Of a stretch of 64,000 nucleotides of DNA, positions 1 to 7,280 are shown piece by piece (positions within the stretch are counted from its first letter, which is position 1; every line of letters starts with the position of its first letter). This DNA comes from UBA2020 sp964551435 (GTDB lineage: Bacteria > Pseudomonadota > Alphaproteobacteria > Micavibrionales > UBA2020). Both the position numbers and the translations under genes were made by a program. The stretch is from the NCBI GenBank assembly GCA_964551435.1, contig CAZKBS010000008.1, forward strand, positions 1 to 64,000, written 5' to 3'. The notes beneath the pieces were generated by a model, which saw only the letters and a list, made by a program, of their open reading frames with translations, had not been told where the DNA came from and searched no databases.

Positions 1-179
1 GCGTACTGAAATTTAGCGTTACTTCGGGTAAAGTGGACACAGCCACTGTTTTAGGCGAGAGGGCGCGGGCCTTTCTGGGTGAATTTCACGCCCCGCAAGG
101 CCCGTATGCGTTGACCTCGCATGAAATCGTCGAACGGCATAATGTAAGCACCCCATTCAGGATTAAAATTTTAGTTATT
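1..179. other. Window edge, no gene assigned
   Basis: No complete gene is supported here. One plus-strand frame is open from position 3, but it has no stop until about 1007, deep inside the antisense of the aldo/keto reductase, so a natural 3' end is not visible. On the minus strand a short frame follows the reductase stop and ends near position 52, giving only about 30 to 40 residues. Either could be a fragment of a gene extending past the window edge. Neither resembles a family I recognise. Confidence 0.3.
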
Positions 180-1166
180 TTATGCCGATGCAGCTGCCGT
201 AGTCTCCGACGTATATGCACTCGCTCCATCCAACATCTTCACATCCTCCGCCGTCAGTTTCACATCCGCCGCCGCCATCAAATCTTCCAGCTGCGCAATC
301 GTGGTTGCGCTGGCGATGGGGGCGGTGATGGCGGGGCGCTGCATCAGCCATGCAAGGGCGATGCGGGCGGGGTTGCTGTGATGCGCGGCGGCAACGCTGT
401 CGAGCGCCGCCAGAATGCGGAAGCCGCGCGGATTGAAATAGACTTCGGCCACGCGCGCGCCACGCACGGATTTGCCGACATCCGCTTCGGTGCGGTATTT
501 GCCGCTGAGGAAGCCGCGGGCGAGGGAGTAATAACTGATGACCCCGATGTTTTCTTTGACACAAAGCGGCATCAATGCCGCCTCAAACCCCGCGCGGTCA
601 TAGAGGTTATATTCGGGCTGCAAACTGCAATAGCGCGGCAGCCCCGCATCTTTCGCCGTTTGCAGCGACAGCGCCAGACGCTCCGCCGTAAAATTCGACG
701 CACCAATCGCGCGGACTTTTCCTTGTTCAATCAGTTTTTGATACGCGCGCAGGGTTTCATCCGGCGCCACGCTCAAATCGTCTTTGTGCGATTGATACAG
801 ATCGATGTAATCGGTTTGCAAACGCGCAAGGCTTTCATCGACGGATCGCAGGATATGCGCAGCGGAAAGACCCTTTTTCTCCGGTGTCATTTCATGGCCG
901 ACTTTGGTCGCCAGCACCACCTTGTCCCGCTTGCCGGATTGTTTGAACCACGCACCGATGATGGTTTCGGACTCGCCGCCCTTGTTGTTGGGGCCGCCCC
1001 ATGTTGAATAGACATCGGCGGTATCCACGAAATTGAATCCGCGCTCGACAAAGGCATCGAGCAGGGGGAAGGACTGCGCGGCATCAATCGTCCAGCCAAA
1101 AACATTTCCGCCAAAACAAAGCGGCGCCACCATCAAACCGGAATCACCCAGTGCGCGTTTTTGCAT
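180..1166 (-). CDS. Aldo/keto reductase
   Basis: A 328-residue cytoplasmic NAD(P)H-dependent oxidoreductase of the aldo/keto reductase superfamily, folding as a TIM barrel. The catalytic tetrad is visible in order: Asp and Tyr in NFVDTADVYS (about residues 45-54), Lys in VVLATKVGH, and His in IDLYQSHKDD. The C-terminal cofactor region is present. The length is normal for the group resembling YajO and Tas-type reductases. The ATG is preceded by a GGGGGAT Shine-Dalgarno stretch about six bases upstream. It is transcribed away from the Fur-boxed operon to its right, and nothing ties it to that operon. The physiological substrate cannot be read from sequence. Confidence 0.93.
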   Translation of the reverse strand: MQKRALGDSGLMVAPLCFGGNVFGWTIDAAQSFPLLDAFVERGFNFVDTADVYSTWGGPNNKGGESETIIGAWFKQSGKRDKVVLATKVGHEMTPEKKGLSAAHILRSVDESLARLQTDYIDLYQSHKDDLSVAPDETLRAYQKLIEQGKVRAIGASNFTAERLALSLQTAKDAGLPRYCSLQPEYNLYDRAGFEAALMPLCVKENIGVISYYSLARGFLSGKYRTEADVGKSVRGARVAEVYFNPRGFRILAALDSVAAAHHSNPARIALAWLMQRPAITAPIASATTIAQLEDLMAAADVKLTAEDVKMLDGASAYTSETTAAASA

Positions 1167-1290
1167 GTCGTATCCCCCTGTTTTATAAAAATTTCTGCCT
1201 TCCTAGTTACCGCAGCGGGCCGCGGCAGGCAAGGGGCAATCCGTACCCGCGCAATCCTATATATTTGATAAATAATAGTTATTTTGTGAT

Positions 1291-1318
1291 TTGACAAAGT
1301 TATGGGCGGGTGTATATT
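1291..1318 (+). promoter_or_regulatory. Strong sigma70-type promoter of the NAS-like operon
   Basis: A perfect -35 hexamer TTGACA (1291-1296) is followed after 16 bases by TATATT (1313-1318). The predicted start of transcription falls around 1325, inside the palindrome described next. The 5' leader would be about 85 bases, ending at the ATG at 1409. This is one of the best promoter matches in the window. Confidence 0.75.
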
Positions 1319-1321
1319 CGT

Positions 1322-1342
1322 TGCAAATGAGAATGATTTGCA
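1322..1342. promoter_or_regulatory. Fur-type operator (iron box)
   Basis: A perfect inverted repeat TGCAAAT-N7-ATTTGCA with the centre GAGAATG. It closely resembles the classical Fur box, with AATGAGAATGATTT as its core. It begins three bases after the -10 and covers the predicted transcription start, the usual place for a repressor. The sequence match is direct. That the site is bound by Fur, rather than by a related metalloregulator such as Mur, Zur or Irr, is inference. Confidence 0.72.
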
Positions 1343-1408
1343 TTCACAGCAAGAACGAATTATAAAAAACATACCCCAGCGGAAACACGAGGGAAAGCAG
1401 GTCACACC

Positions 1409-2227
1409 ATGCCGACAAACATGCTCAAGCAAGAAGCCATCATCGCCATCCGCGCCAGCTACCAGCTGCTGCGCACCGAAAAAAATCTGTCGCCGATGAA
1501 CCACCGCGTGACGGATTCGCTGACGCATCTGGTGCGCACGCTGACGCGCTGCCAGTCGCCGGAGCTGGCGAAGTTTTTGCTGGATGCGCCCGAACTGGCG
1601 GTCGAGCGTGAAAACCTGCCCGTACTCTGCGGCATTGCCGAGTGCGAGATGGAAAAATTCTGGGCCAAGCATCTTATCAGCCGCCCTGTGTGCGACCTTG
1701 CCGAATTCTGGTACTTCCCCGAGTATACCGAGCTTTGTCAGGCGGAACTGGACCTGTTCAAAACCCGCAAGTTTGACCGCATCAGTTTTCTGGGAGCAGG
1801 GGCTTTGCCACTCACGGCTTTCCTGCTGGCGCGTCACTGCCCGCAATCCAAAGTCATCTGTGTCGATTTCGACGAAGAAGCCTGCGCCTTGGCAGAGCAG
1901 CTCAGCCGTAAAATCGGCCTGAAAGATCAGGTCAGCGTCGAGCGCATGGATGCGCTGCAATACGTGCCCGGCGAAAACGAACTGGTCATCTGCGCAAGCC
2001 TGCTGCAGGGCCGCGAACAGGTTTACGCCAACCTGCAAAACCGCGACTGCGCCCTGCTGGTGCGCGATGCCGAAGGGCCGTATCAATATCTGTATAAAGC
2101 GGCCGAGCTGCCGTCTGTCGCGTCTTTCCGTGAAATCGCCAAAACGCAGGTAGATGCCCGCCGCATCAACACCAGCCGCTATTTCGAACGCGCCACCGCA
2201 TGGATGGAGAGCGCACGTGCCGCATAA
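1409..2227 (+). CDS. Nicotianamine synthase-like (CntL-type) aminobutanoyl transferase
   Basis: A 272-residue protein matching the nicotianamine synthase family, which joins aminobutanoyl units from S-adenosylmethionine onto an amino acid or onto one another to make metal chelators. The length equals that of bacterial CntL proteins. The family SAM-binding motif appears as FLGAGALPLTAFLLA (residues 127-141), equivalent to the plant G-S-G-P-L-P-L-T-S motif. The acidic loop VDFDEEA follows at 152-158. The upstream segment has an FPEY motif (103-106) and several Glu residues (78-82), where the archaeal enzyme carries its catalytic Glu. It is the first gene after the Fur-type operator. The partner opine dehydrogenase (CntM) of known opine metallophore loci is not present. 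The family call is firm; the product is unknown. Confidence 0.8.
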   Translation: MPTNMLKQEAIIAIRASYQLLRTEKNLSPMNHRVTDSLTHLVRTLTRCQSPELAKFLLDAPELAVERENLPVLCGIAECEMEKFWAKHLISRPVCDLAEFWYFPEYTELCQAELDLFKTRKFDRISFLGAGALPLTAFLLARHCPQSKVICVDFDEEACALAEQLSRKIGLKDQVSVERMDALQYVPGENELVICASLLQGREQVYANLQNRDCALLVRDAEGPYQYLYKAAELPSVASFREIAKTQVDARRINTSRYFERATAWMESARAA

Positions 2228-3668
2228 GCACAGCCACCATCATCACCACGACATCGACGCTGCGGGCGACGCAACGGTCAAACTGGCGCGTGAACTGGTC
2301 AAAATCCCCAGCATCACCGCCGTGAATCCGGCTGACAAGCCGGCTTCCGCCCGCAGCATCGATGCGATTGCCGAATACGCCGCCAAATCGGGCGCGCGCG
2401 TAGAGCGCAGCGAATACAGCGGCGGCCACCATAAATGGGATTACCCCGTCGAAAACGTTTATCTGGAATGGACGTTCGGCGCTGACAAGAACAGTAACGA
2501 CAACGGCCAGCCGCCCAAGCATATTTGCTATATCGGCCATCTGGATGTCGTTCCCGTGGGTGACGAAGCCCGCTGGACGACCAAGCCTTTCGATGGCGAG
2601 ATTAAAGACGGTTATCTTTATGGCCGCGGCGTGACGGATATGAAAGGCAGCGTCGCCGCCTTCATCACCGCCGTTGAAGAGTCGATGAAAGAACTGTCAT
2701 CGCAAGGCCCCGTACGCGTGAGCATGATTTTGACCACCGACGAAGAATGGGCCGCCGTAAACGGCACGCGCAAAGTGCTGGAGTGGCTGAAAAAAGAGGG
2801 GCAGGCGCCGGACGCTTTTATCGTAGGCGAACCCAGCTCGCAGGATGATCTCGGCTCCCATATCAAAATCGGCCGCCGCGGCAGTCTTGTGGGCACGTTC
2901 AACGTCGCGGGCGTGCAGGGGCATGCCGCCTATCAGGAACTTTTCGAAAATCCCAACCGCGCGCTGGCGCTGGCGGTATCCATCTTGTCATCCAAAGAAT
3001 GGAAAGACGGCAACGAAAATTTCCCCAATACCAATTTCGAAACCGTCGCGCTGAAATCCGGCGATTTCGGCGCCAGCGCGGTTATTCCGGGCAAGGCGGA
3101 GGCGCTGTGGAACATCCGCTTCACGCCGTCGCAAACGCCGGACAGCCTTGAGGCGTGGATCAAAGACGCGCTTGCCAATCCGCCCGAATGGGCCAAGGCG
3201 CATCCCGATGCCGACAAGCTGAAAAACATCACCGTCGTTGCCAATAAAGACACGGCATCGCAGCCGTATTACAGCGAACCCGCAGGGCTTGCCAAGTCCG
3301 CGCAGGATGCCGTGAAGACCGTGCTAGGCACGCCCGCCAAACTGGACGGTAGCGGCGGCACCACCGATGGCCGTTTCGTGTCGAATTATTTCCCCAATGC
3401 GGAAATCATCGAACTGGGCCTGCCGGAGCGCGGCGGGATTGCCTGCAAACATCATAAGCCGGATGATTATCTGGCCAAGGGCGGCATGCATCAGGTCGAT
3501 GAACGCGCGGCGATTGCCGACCTTGTCAACCTGCGCCACATTTTCAAGCAGACTCTCGTGAATTACGCCGCCGTGAACGACGATAACAAACCGGCAGCCG
3601 CAGAGAAGGGGGCTGATACCCATGCAAACGGAAAACAACGTCATTCTGCGCCCCGTCACGGAAACTGA
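2217..3668 (+). CDS. DapE-like M20 metallohydrolase with His-rich N-terminus
   Basis: A 483-residue M20-family zinc amidohydrolase closest in motifs to succinyl-diaminopimelate desuccinylase. Visible are GHLDVVP (107-113, first metal His), GRGVTDMKGS (137-145, bridging Asp), TTDEEW (173-178, catalytic Glu), GEPSS (204-208), GRRGSL, GVQGHAAY (dimerisation-domain His), and a C-terminal SGGTTDGRF and MHQVDE. It is about 100 residues longer than a normal DapE. I chose GTG 2217 because GGAGA lies seven to eight bases upstream and the start overlaps the preceding stop by 11 bases. From that start the protein opens with PHKHSHHHHHD, a likely metal-binding tail. It may be a true dapE or a paralogue acting on the product of its Fur-regulated neighbour. 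Confidence 0.85.
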   Translation: MPHKHSHHHHHDIDAAGDATVKLARELVKIPSITAVNPADKPASARSIDAIAEYAAKSGARVERSEYSGGHHKWDYPVENVYLEWTFGADKNSNDNGQPPKHICYIGHLDVVPVGDEARWTTKPFDGEIKDGYLYGRGVTDMKGSVAAFITAVEESMKELSSQGPVRVSMILTTDEEWAAVNGTRKVLEWLKKEGQAPDAFIVGEPSSQDDLGSHIKIGRRGSLVGTFNVAGVQGHAAYQELFENPNRALALAVSILSSKEWKDGNENFPNTNFETVALKSGDFGASAVIPGKAEALWNIRFTPSQTPDSLEAWIKDALANPPEWAKAHPDADKLKNITVVANKDTASQPYYSEPAGLAKSAQDAVKTVLGTPAKLDGSGGTTDGRFVSNYFPNAEIIELGLPERGGIACKHHKPDDYLAKGGMHQVDERAAIADLVNLRHIFKQTLVNYAAVNDDNKPAAAEKGADTHANGKQRHSAPRHGN

Positions 3669-4119
3669 CGCCGACCAGCTGCGCGCGCTGTACCGTTATT
3701 CGCTACAAAAGAATGCGGATGGTTTCGTGCAGAATCCGGAATTCCACGGCGACATCTATACACGCGCCAGTGGCTATCAAAACAACAACGGCACGATGCT
3801 AGGCCTGTTTGCCGACGATGACCGCACGCTTTTGGGGTTTGGCGGCATCAAGCAAAAAGAAAACAACCGCGCCGAGCTGTGCAACCTGCATGTGCATCCG
3901 CACCAGCATGGCAAAGGATACGGCAAGCATATCGCACTGACTCTCATCGACGATGTGCGTGAACTTGGATATGAGATCCTTGAATTGCATGTCACCGCAA
4001 CGCAGAGCGCTGCCATCGGCCTTTACCGCAGGCTCGGTTTTTCAGAAACGGGGCGTCAGGTTTATGCCGTCGAAGGCGGAAATTATGATACCATTTTCAT
4101 GGAACTGCACCTGACATAA
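3622..4119 (+). CDS. GNAT-family N-acetyltransferase
   Basis: A 165-residue acetyl-CoA-dependent acyltransferase of the GNAT fold. Motif A, which holds the CoA pyrophosphate, appears at about 90-105 around HPHQHGKGYGKHI. A late LYRRLGFSETGR segment matches motif B. The ATG lies inside the 3' end of the hydrolase gene, a 47-base overlap, with a purine-rich GAGAAGGGGG site in front, so the two are probably translationally coupled. As third gene of the Fur-boxed operon it may acetylate or protect an amine of the nicotianamine-like product, but self-resistance or an unrelated substrate is equally possible. Confidence 0.88.
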   Translation: MQTENNVILRPVTETDADQLRALYRYSLQKNADGFVQNPEFHGDIYTRASGYQNNNGTMLGLFADDDRTLLGFGGIKQKENNRAELCNLHVHPHQHGKGYGKHIALTLIDDVRELGYEILELHVTATQSAAIGLYRRLGFSETGRQVYAVEGGNYDTIFMELHLT

Positions 4120-4161
4120 CGCTTCGCGCCGTGATGGCGAAGCTTTCGAGAGCGCGCCGCC

Positions 4162-4812
4162 ATGGACTTCATCAAAAAATTCGTCGACAAGATTCAGTCC
4201 CTGAATAAAACGCGTGACCCGTCGGAATTCAACGACGATATCGCGCTTAAAACACAGTGGGAATCCTTCGGCAAAGGCAGCAGTAATTTTAACACTCACA
4301 GACTGTCCGATGATATCGGATACGGCCTGCGCTATAAACCGACCAAGAGTCTATATTTTCTGACCGGGATGTTCATGGTACTCGGCGGCGGCACGGCCAT
4401 CGCGCTTGTGGCGTCGGCTATCCGCGATGGAAAAGACCTGAATCAGGATATTATTTATCCGGGATTGTTCGGACTGGTGTTTTTCTTTATTGGCCTCGGG
4501 CTTTTTATCGGGCTGCGGCGTCCGGTGTTTTTTGACCAGAGCGAACGCTGCATGGTCGTCAAGGATGAACGGACGTATTTCAGCGATATCCATGCCATCC
4601 AGCTGGTCGTGCACCGCGGCAGCAAGCATAGAAACTATCAGATCAATTTCGTGCTACGCGATGCCGGGCGCGTATACGTGATGACCTATGCCGACAGCCG
4701 CACGGCACGCCAAGACGCCGCGCGCGTGGCAAACCTCATCGGGCTGCCATCAAACCGCATATGGGATGCATTGCCGGGGTATAATAACGCGGTACCGCCG
4801 CAGAGCGTTTGA
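4162..4812 (+). CDS. Hypothetical two-helix membrane protein
   Basis: A 216-residue protein I do not recognise. A polar N-terminal segment of about 65 residues is followed by two hydrophobic helices (about 68-86 and 98-120) separated by a short charged loop. A soluble C-terminal domain of about 90 residues follows with a beta-rich look. It starts 42 bases after the acetyltransferase on the same strand, so it may be the last gene of the Fur-boxed operon. It is not a recognisable transporter. Confidence 0.72.
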   Translation: MDFIKKFVDKIQSLNKTRDPSEFNDDIALKTQWESFGKGSSNFNTHRLSDDIGYGLRYKPTKSLYFLTGMFMVLGGGTAIALVASAIRDGKDLNQDIIYPGLFGLVFFFIGLGLFIGLRRPVFFDQSERCMVVKDERTYFSDIHAIQLVVHRGSKHRNYQINFVLRDAGRVYVMTYADSRTARQDAARVANLIGLPSNRIWDALPGYNNAVPPQSV

Positions 4813-5042
4813 CGTTGCGAATAGCCTGATGGCGCATATACTATTTGTTACGGCTGGATACCCTGAACTAGGTATATCTATTAATTTACATAATATACAT
4901 TATCACATCATTAGGTGGCAAAGCAGACACAGAAAACGGCCCGTTCTGCAGTCCCGCTTTGTGCTGTATCCGGTGGTAAATCAACGGATTCGCCAAACAA
5001 GTCCCTGCGTGCTACAAACCCCGCATCATTAGGAGAACCGAT
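4813..5042. other. AT-rich intergenic region before mazG
   Basis: A 230-base gap that is clearly more AT-rich in its first half than its neighbours. It holds an imperfect TAATATA-C-ATTATCA element at 4891-4905 that loosely resembles a 7-1-7 Fur unit but is probably chance in AT-rich DNA. A strong Shine-Dalgarno, AGGAGA, sits just before the mazG ATG at 5043. No RNA gene or convincing terminator is visible. Confidence 0.4.
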
Positions 5043-5915
5043 ATGTCCACGTCAAAAACCACCCAGCCACAGGCCAAGCGTCAGGTCACCACCGCAGAGC
5101 GTCCGATTGACCGGCTGCTCGATATCATGGCCTACCTGCGCACCCATCCTGAAGGCTGCCCGTGGACCAAGGAGCAAACCCATCAATCGCTGGTGCCGTA
5201 TCTTGTCGAAGAGTCCTATGAAACCGCCGATATGATCGATCAGGGCCAGCATGACGGGCCGCTGCGCGACGAGCTGGGCGATGTGCTGCTGCAAATCGCT
5301 TTCCATGCCGAAATCGCCCGCGAACGCGGCAGCTTCACCTTTGACGACGTTGCGCAAGCGATTGTCGATAAACTGGAGCGCCGCTATCCGACCATCCTTG
5401 GCGACGAGCCGAACACCCTGACCACGCCCGAGGAAATCGACCGCCGCTGGGAAGAAATCAAAGCCGAAGAACGCGCACGCAAAGGCATCAAAAAAGATGC
5501 CAGCATCCTTGATGAAATCGCGACAGGTTTGCCCGCGCTGGTACGCTCCGCCAAGCTGAAAGGCCGCGCGGCCAAGGCTGGCTGGGAATGGCCGAACGTC
5601 GATATGCTGCTGGATAAAATTTCCGAAGAAGTCGGCGAACTCAAACAGGAAATTCACGCCGATAAACCCGACATGGAACGCGTCATGGCCGAATTCGGCG
5701 ATTTGATGTTCATGATGGTCGATTTTGCGCGCTATCACGGCTTCGATGCCGAAGACGCGCTGCGTATCACCAACAGCCGGTTTGAAAAACGCTTCCGCCA
5801 CATGGAACAATTCCTGAAGCAAAAAGGCCATGCCGACATTCAATCCGCCCCGCGCGAAGACCGTCTGGCGGGCTGGAACGATGCCAAAGCTGTTGAAAAA
5901 GCCGCGAAAAAATAA
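5043..5915 (+). CDS. mazG: Nucleoside triphosphate pyrophosphohydrolase MazG
   Basis: A 290-residue all-alpha NTP pyrophosphatase that hydrolyses (d)NTPs to monophosphate and pyrophosphate, for house-cleaning and tuning of nucleotide pools. Both MazG repeats are present. The first carries GCPWTKEQTHQSL, VEESYE (55-60) and DELGD (76-80), supplying the magnesium-binding EExxE/ExxD set. The second carries EEVGELKQE and EFGDLMFMMVDFARY. A C-terminal Lys/Ala-rich tail ends the protein. MazG near hflX is a common alphaproteobacterial arrangement. Confidence 0.96.
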   Translation: MSTSKTTQPQAKRQVTTAERPIDRLLDIMAYLRTHPEGCPWTKEQTHQSLVPYLVEESYETADMIDQGQHDGPLRDELGDVLLQIAFHAEIARERGSFTFDDVAQAIVDKLERRYPTILGDEPNTLTTPEEIDRRWEEIKAEERARKGIKKDASILDEIATGLPALVRSAKLKGRAAKAGWEWPNVDMLLDKISEEVGELKQEIHADKPDMERVMAEFGDLMFMMVDFARYHGFDAEDALRITNSRFEKRFRHMEQFLKQKGHADIQSAPREDRLAGWNDAKAVEKAAKK

Positions 5916-5994
5916 AGAATTTTATTTTCATATCGCAAAGAGTATTGTCGAGACATATAGGCGCCTCGCGCGCAATACAAGATAAAGCAAAATC

Positions 5995-6456
5995 ATGAAG
6001 CTGATAGAACGCCTCGCCCAAAAATATGACCCGTCCCTCACCGGCGCGATTGGCATGATCGGCGGGATGATTGTGCTGGGCGCAGCTGTGGCCACGCCGG
6101 TTGCGGCAGCGATTGGTGCAGGCGCGGCTACTTTATCAGGTGCCTCTGCACTCGTTGGTGCGATTTGGGGGGGCGGGATTGCTGCGGGCGGCGCTGCCGC
6201 GATTGTCAGCTGGATAGCCCTGCCGCAAATTGTCTATGCGCAGTGCTACGAACATATACTGAAAAAACACGTCGCGGACGGCGGCTCTACATCGGGTATG
6301 AAATGGGTGCCGGGTATCGAAAACATGCGTCAGGCGGTCCCAAGCCTTGGGCAGAAACGCGGCCTTAAAAACATTTTTGCGCGCGGCAAGAAAAATACCG
6401 ATGCGCATGCGAAAGCACCCGCAGACAACAAGCCCCGCCAACCGCCGAAACCCTGA
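5995..6456 (+). CDS. Small glycine-rich membrane protein with proline-rich tail (1)
   Basis: A 153-residue protein with no recognised family. After a short polar start it has about 60 residues of Gly/Ala-rich hydrophobic sequence (roughly 16-80) that can form two or three close-packed helices, with glycine-zipper-like spacing. A basic region and a low-complexity tail ending in PRQPPKP follow. It lies 79 bases after mazG on the same strand. Its architecture recurs at 25156, 30940 and 46041, each with a similar tail. It is probably an inner-membrane protein; the function is unknown. Confidence 0.7.
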   Translation: MKLIERLAQKYDPSLTGAIGMIGGMIVLGAAVATPVAAAIGAGAATLSGASALVGAIWGGGIAAGGAAAIVSWIALPQIVYAQCYEHILKKHVADGGSTSGMKWVPGIENMRQAVPSLGQKRGLKNIFARGKKNTDAHAKAPADNKPRQPPKP

Positions 6457-6464
6457 ATAAGGCT

Positions 6465-7280
6465 TCAGGCTGCTTTCATCAAACGCGGATAAAGAATTTC
6501 TTCGAGCATTTTCCAGCGGGCCTTATCTGGCGCGGCCAGCAGCATGCACGGGCGCAGCATATCCGGCGCAAACGGAATATCTTCATGCGCAAGACGGACA
6601 TACCCCCCCGCTTCTTCGGCCAGCAATACGGTTGCGGCGTGATCCCACGGGGTGACTTTATTGATATGCACCACGAAATCCGCGTCACCAGCTGCAAAAT
6701 TCAAAAAATCGTGCAGCGAGCTGCGCACGTTAATAAGCCCTTTGATATGGCCATTGATGGATTCAAAATGCCACGCCTGACCGCCGCCGCCCATGCCCGT
6801 CATTTCTGCCGGCGTCCCTGCGGACGTGCGCACATGCGCGGGCTTGCCGTTGATGGTTGCGCCTTTGCCTTTGATGGCAATCGCCATGCGTTCTTGCGGC
6901 GCATCGTAAACCCAGCCGTACTGCGTCACGCCGTTTTGCACCAGCGCCAGCAGGATACCGAAATGGCTGCGGCCATGCGCGAAATTATACGTACCGTCAA
7001 TCGGGTCGATGACCCAGACGGGGCTGCCGGATTTGAAACGCTCCAGCACGGTTTCGTCTTTTGATACTGCCTCTTCGCCAACAACGATGGAACCGGGCAG
7101 ATAGGCCGTCAGTGCCGCGCTGAGCGCTTTTTCCGAAGCTTCATCGGCAATCGTGACGAAATCGCCAGGTTTTTTTTCGCGCACGTCACCGTCGGCAAGA
7201 TTTTTGAAACGGGGCATAACCTCCGTCGCCGCAACATCGCGCAGGATATCCGCGACTTTCTGAACGTCGATATCCATCAT
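6465..7280 (-). CDS. Inositol monophosphatase-family phosphatase
   Basis: A 271-residue magnesium- and lithium-type phosphomonoesterase of the IMPase/SuhB/CysQ superfamily. The metal-binding motifs are GEE (68-70), DPIDGTYNF (92-100) and a late TPWDHAA. It could act on inositol phosphates, histidinol phosphate or PAP; sequence alone does not choose. Its ATG overlaps the hflX stop by four bases (ATGA), so it is translationally coupled to hflX and ends the minus-strand run coming from ntrB. Confidence 0.93.
   Translation of the reverse strand: MMDIDVQKVADILRDVAATEVMPRFKNLADGDVREKKPGDFVTIADEASEKALSAALTAYLPGSIVVGEEAVSKDETVLERFKSGSPVWVIDPIDGTYNFAHGRSHFGILLALVQNGVTQYGWVYDAPQERMAIAIKGKGATINGKPAHVRTSAGTPAEMTGMGGGGQAWHFESINGHIKGLINVRSSLHDFLNFAAGDADFVVHINKVTPWDHAATVLLAEEAGGYVRLAHEDIPFAPDMLRPCMLLAAPDKARWKMLEEILYPRLMKAA

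Noticed and set aside
33..1007. A 324-codon plus-strand frame at the window start
   Set aside because: Mostly antisense to the aldo/keto reductase, with a GTG start of no support. Only the first 175 bases could belong to a real upstream gene, which cannot be judged here.
1302..1499. Short frame over the Fur box and leader
   Set aside because: It covers the promoter and operator and overlaps the synthase in another frame; no Shine-Dalgarno.
4891..4905. Fur-like element before mazG
   Set aside because: Three mismatches to the 7-1-7 unit in very AT-rich DNA, and no promoter in the right place, so chance is likelier.
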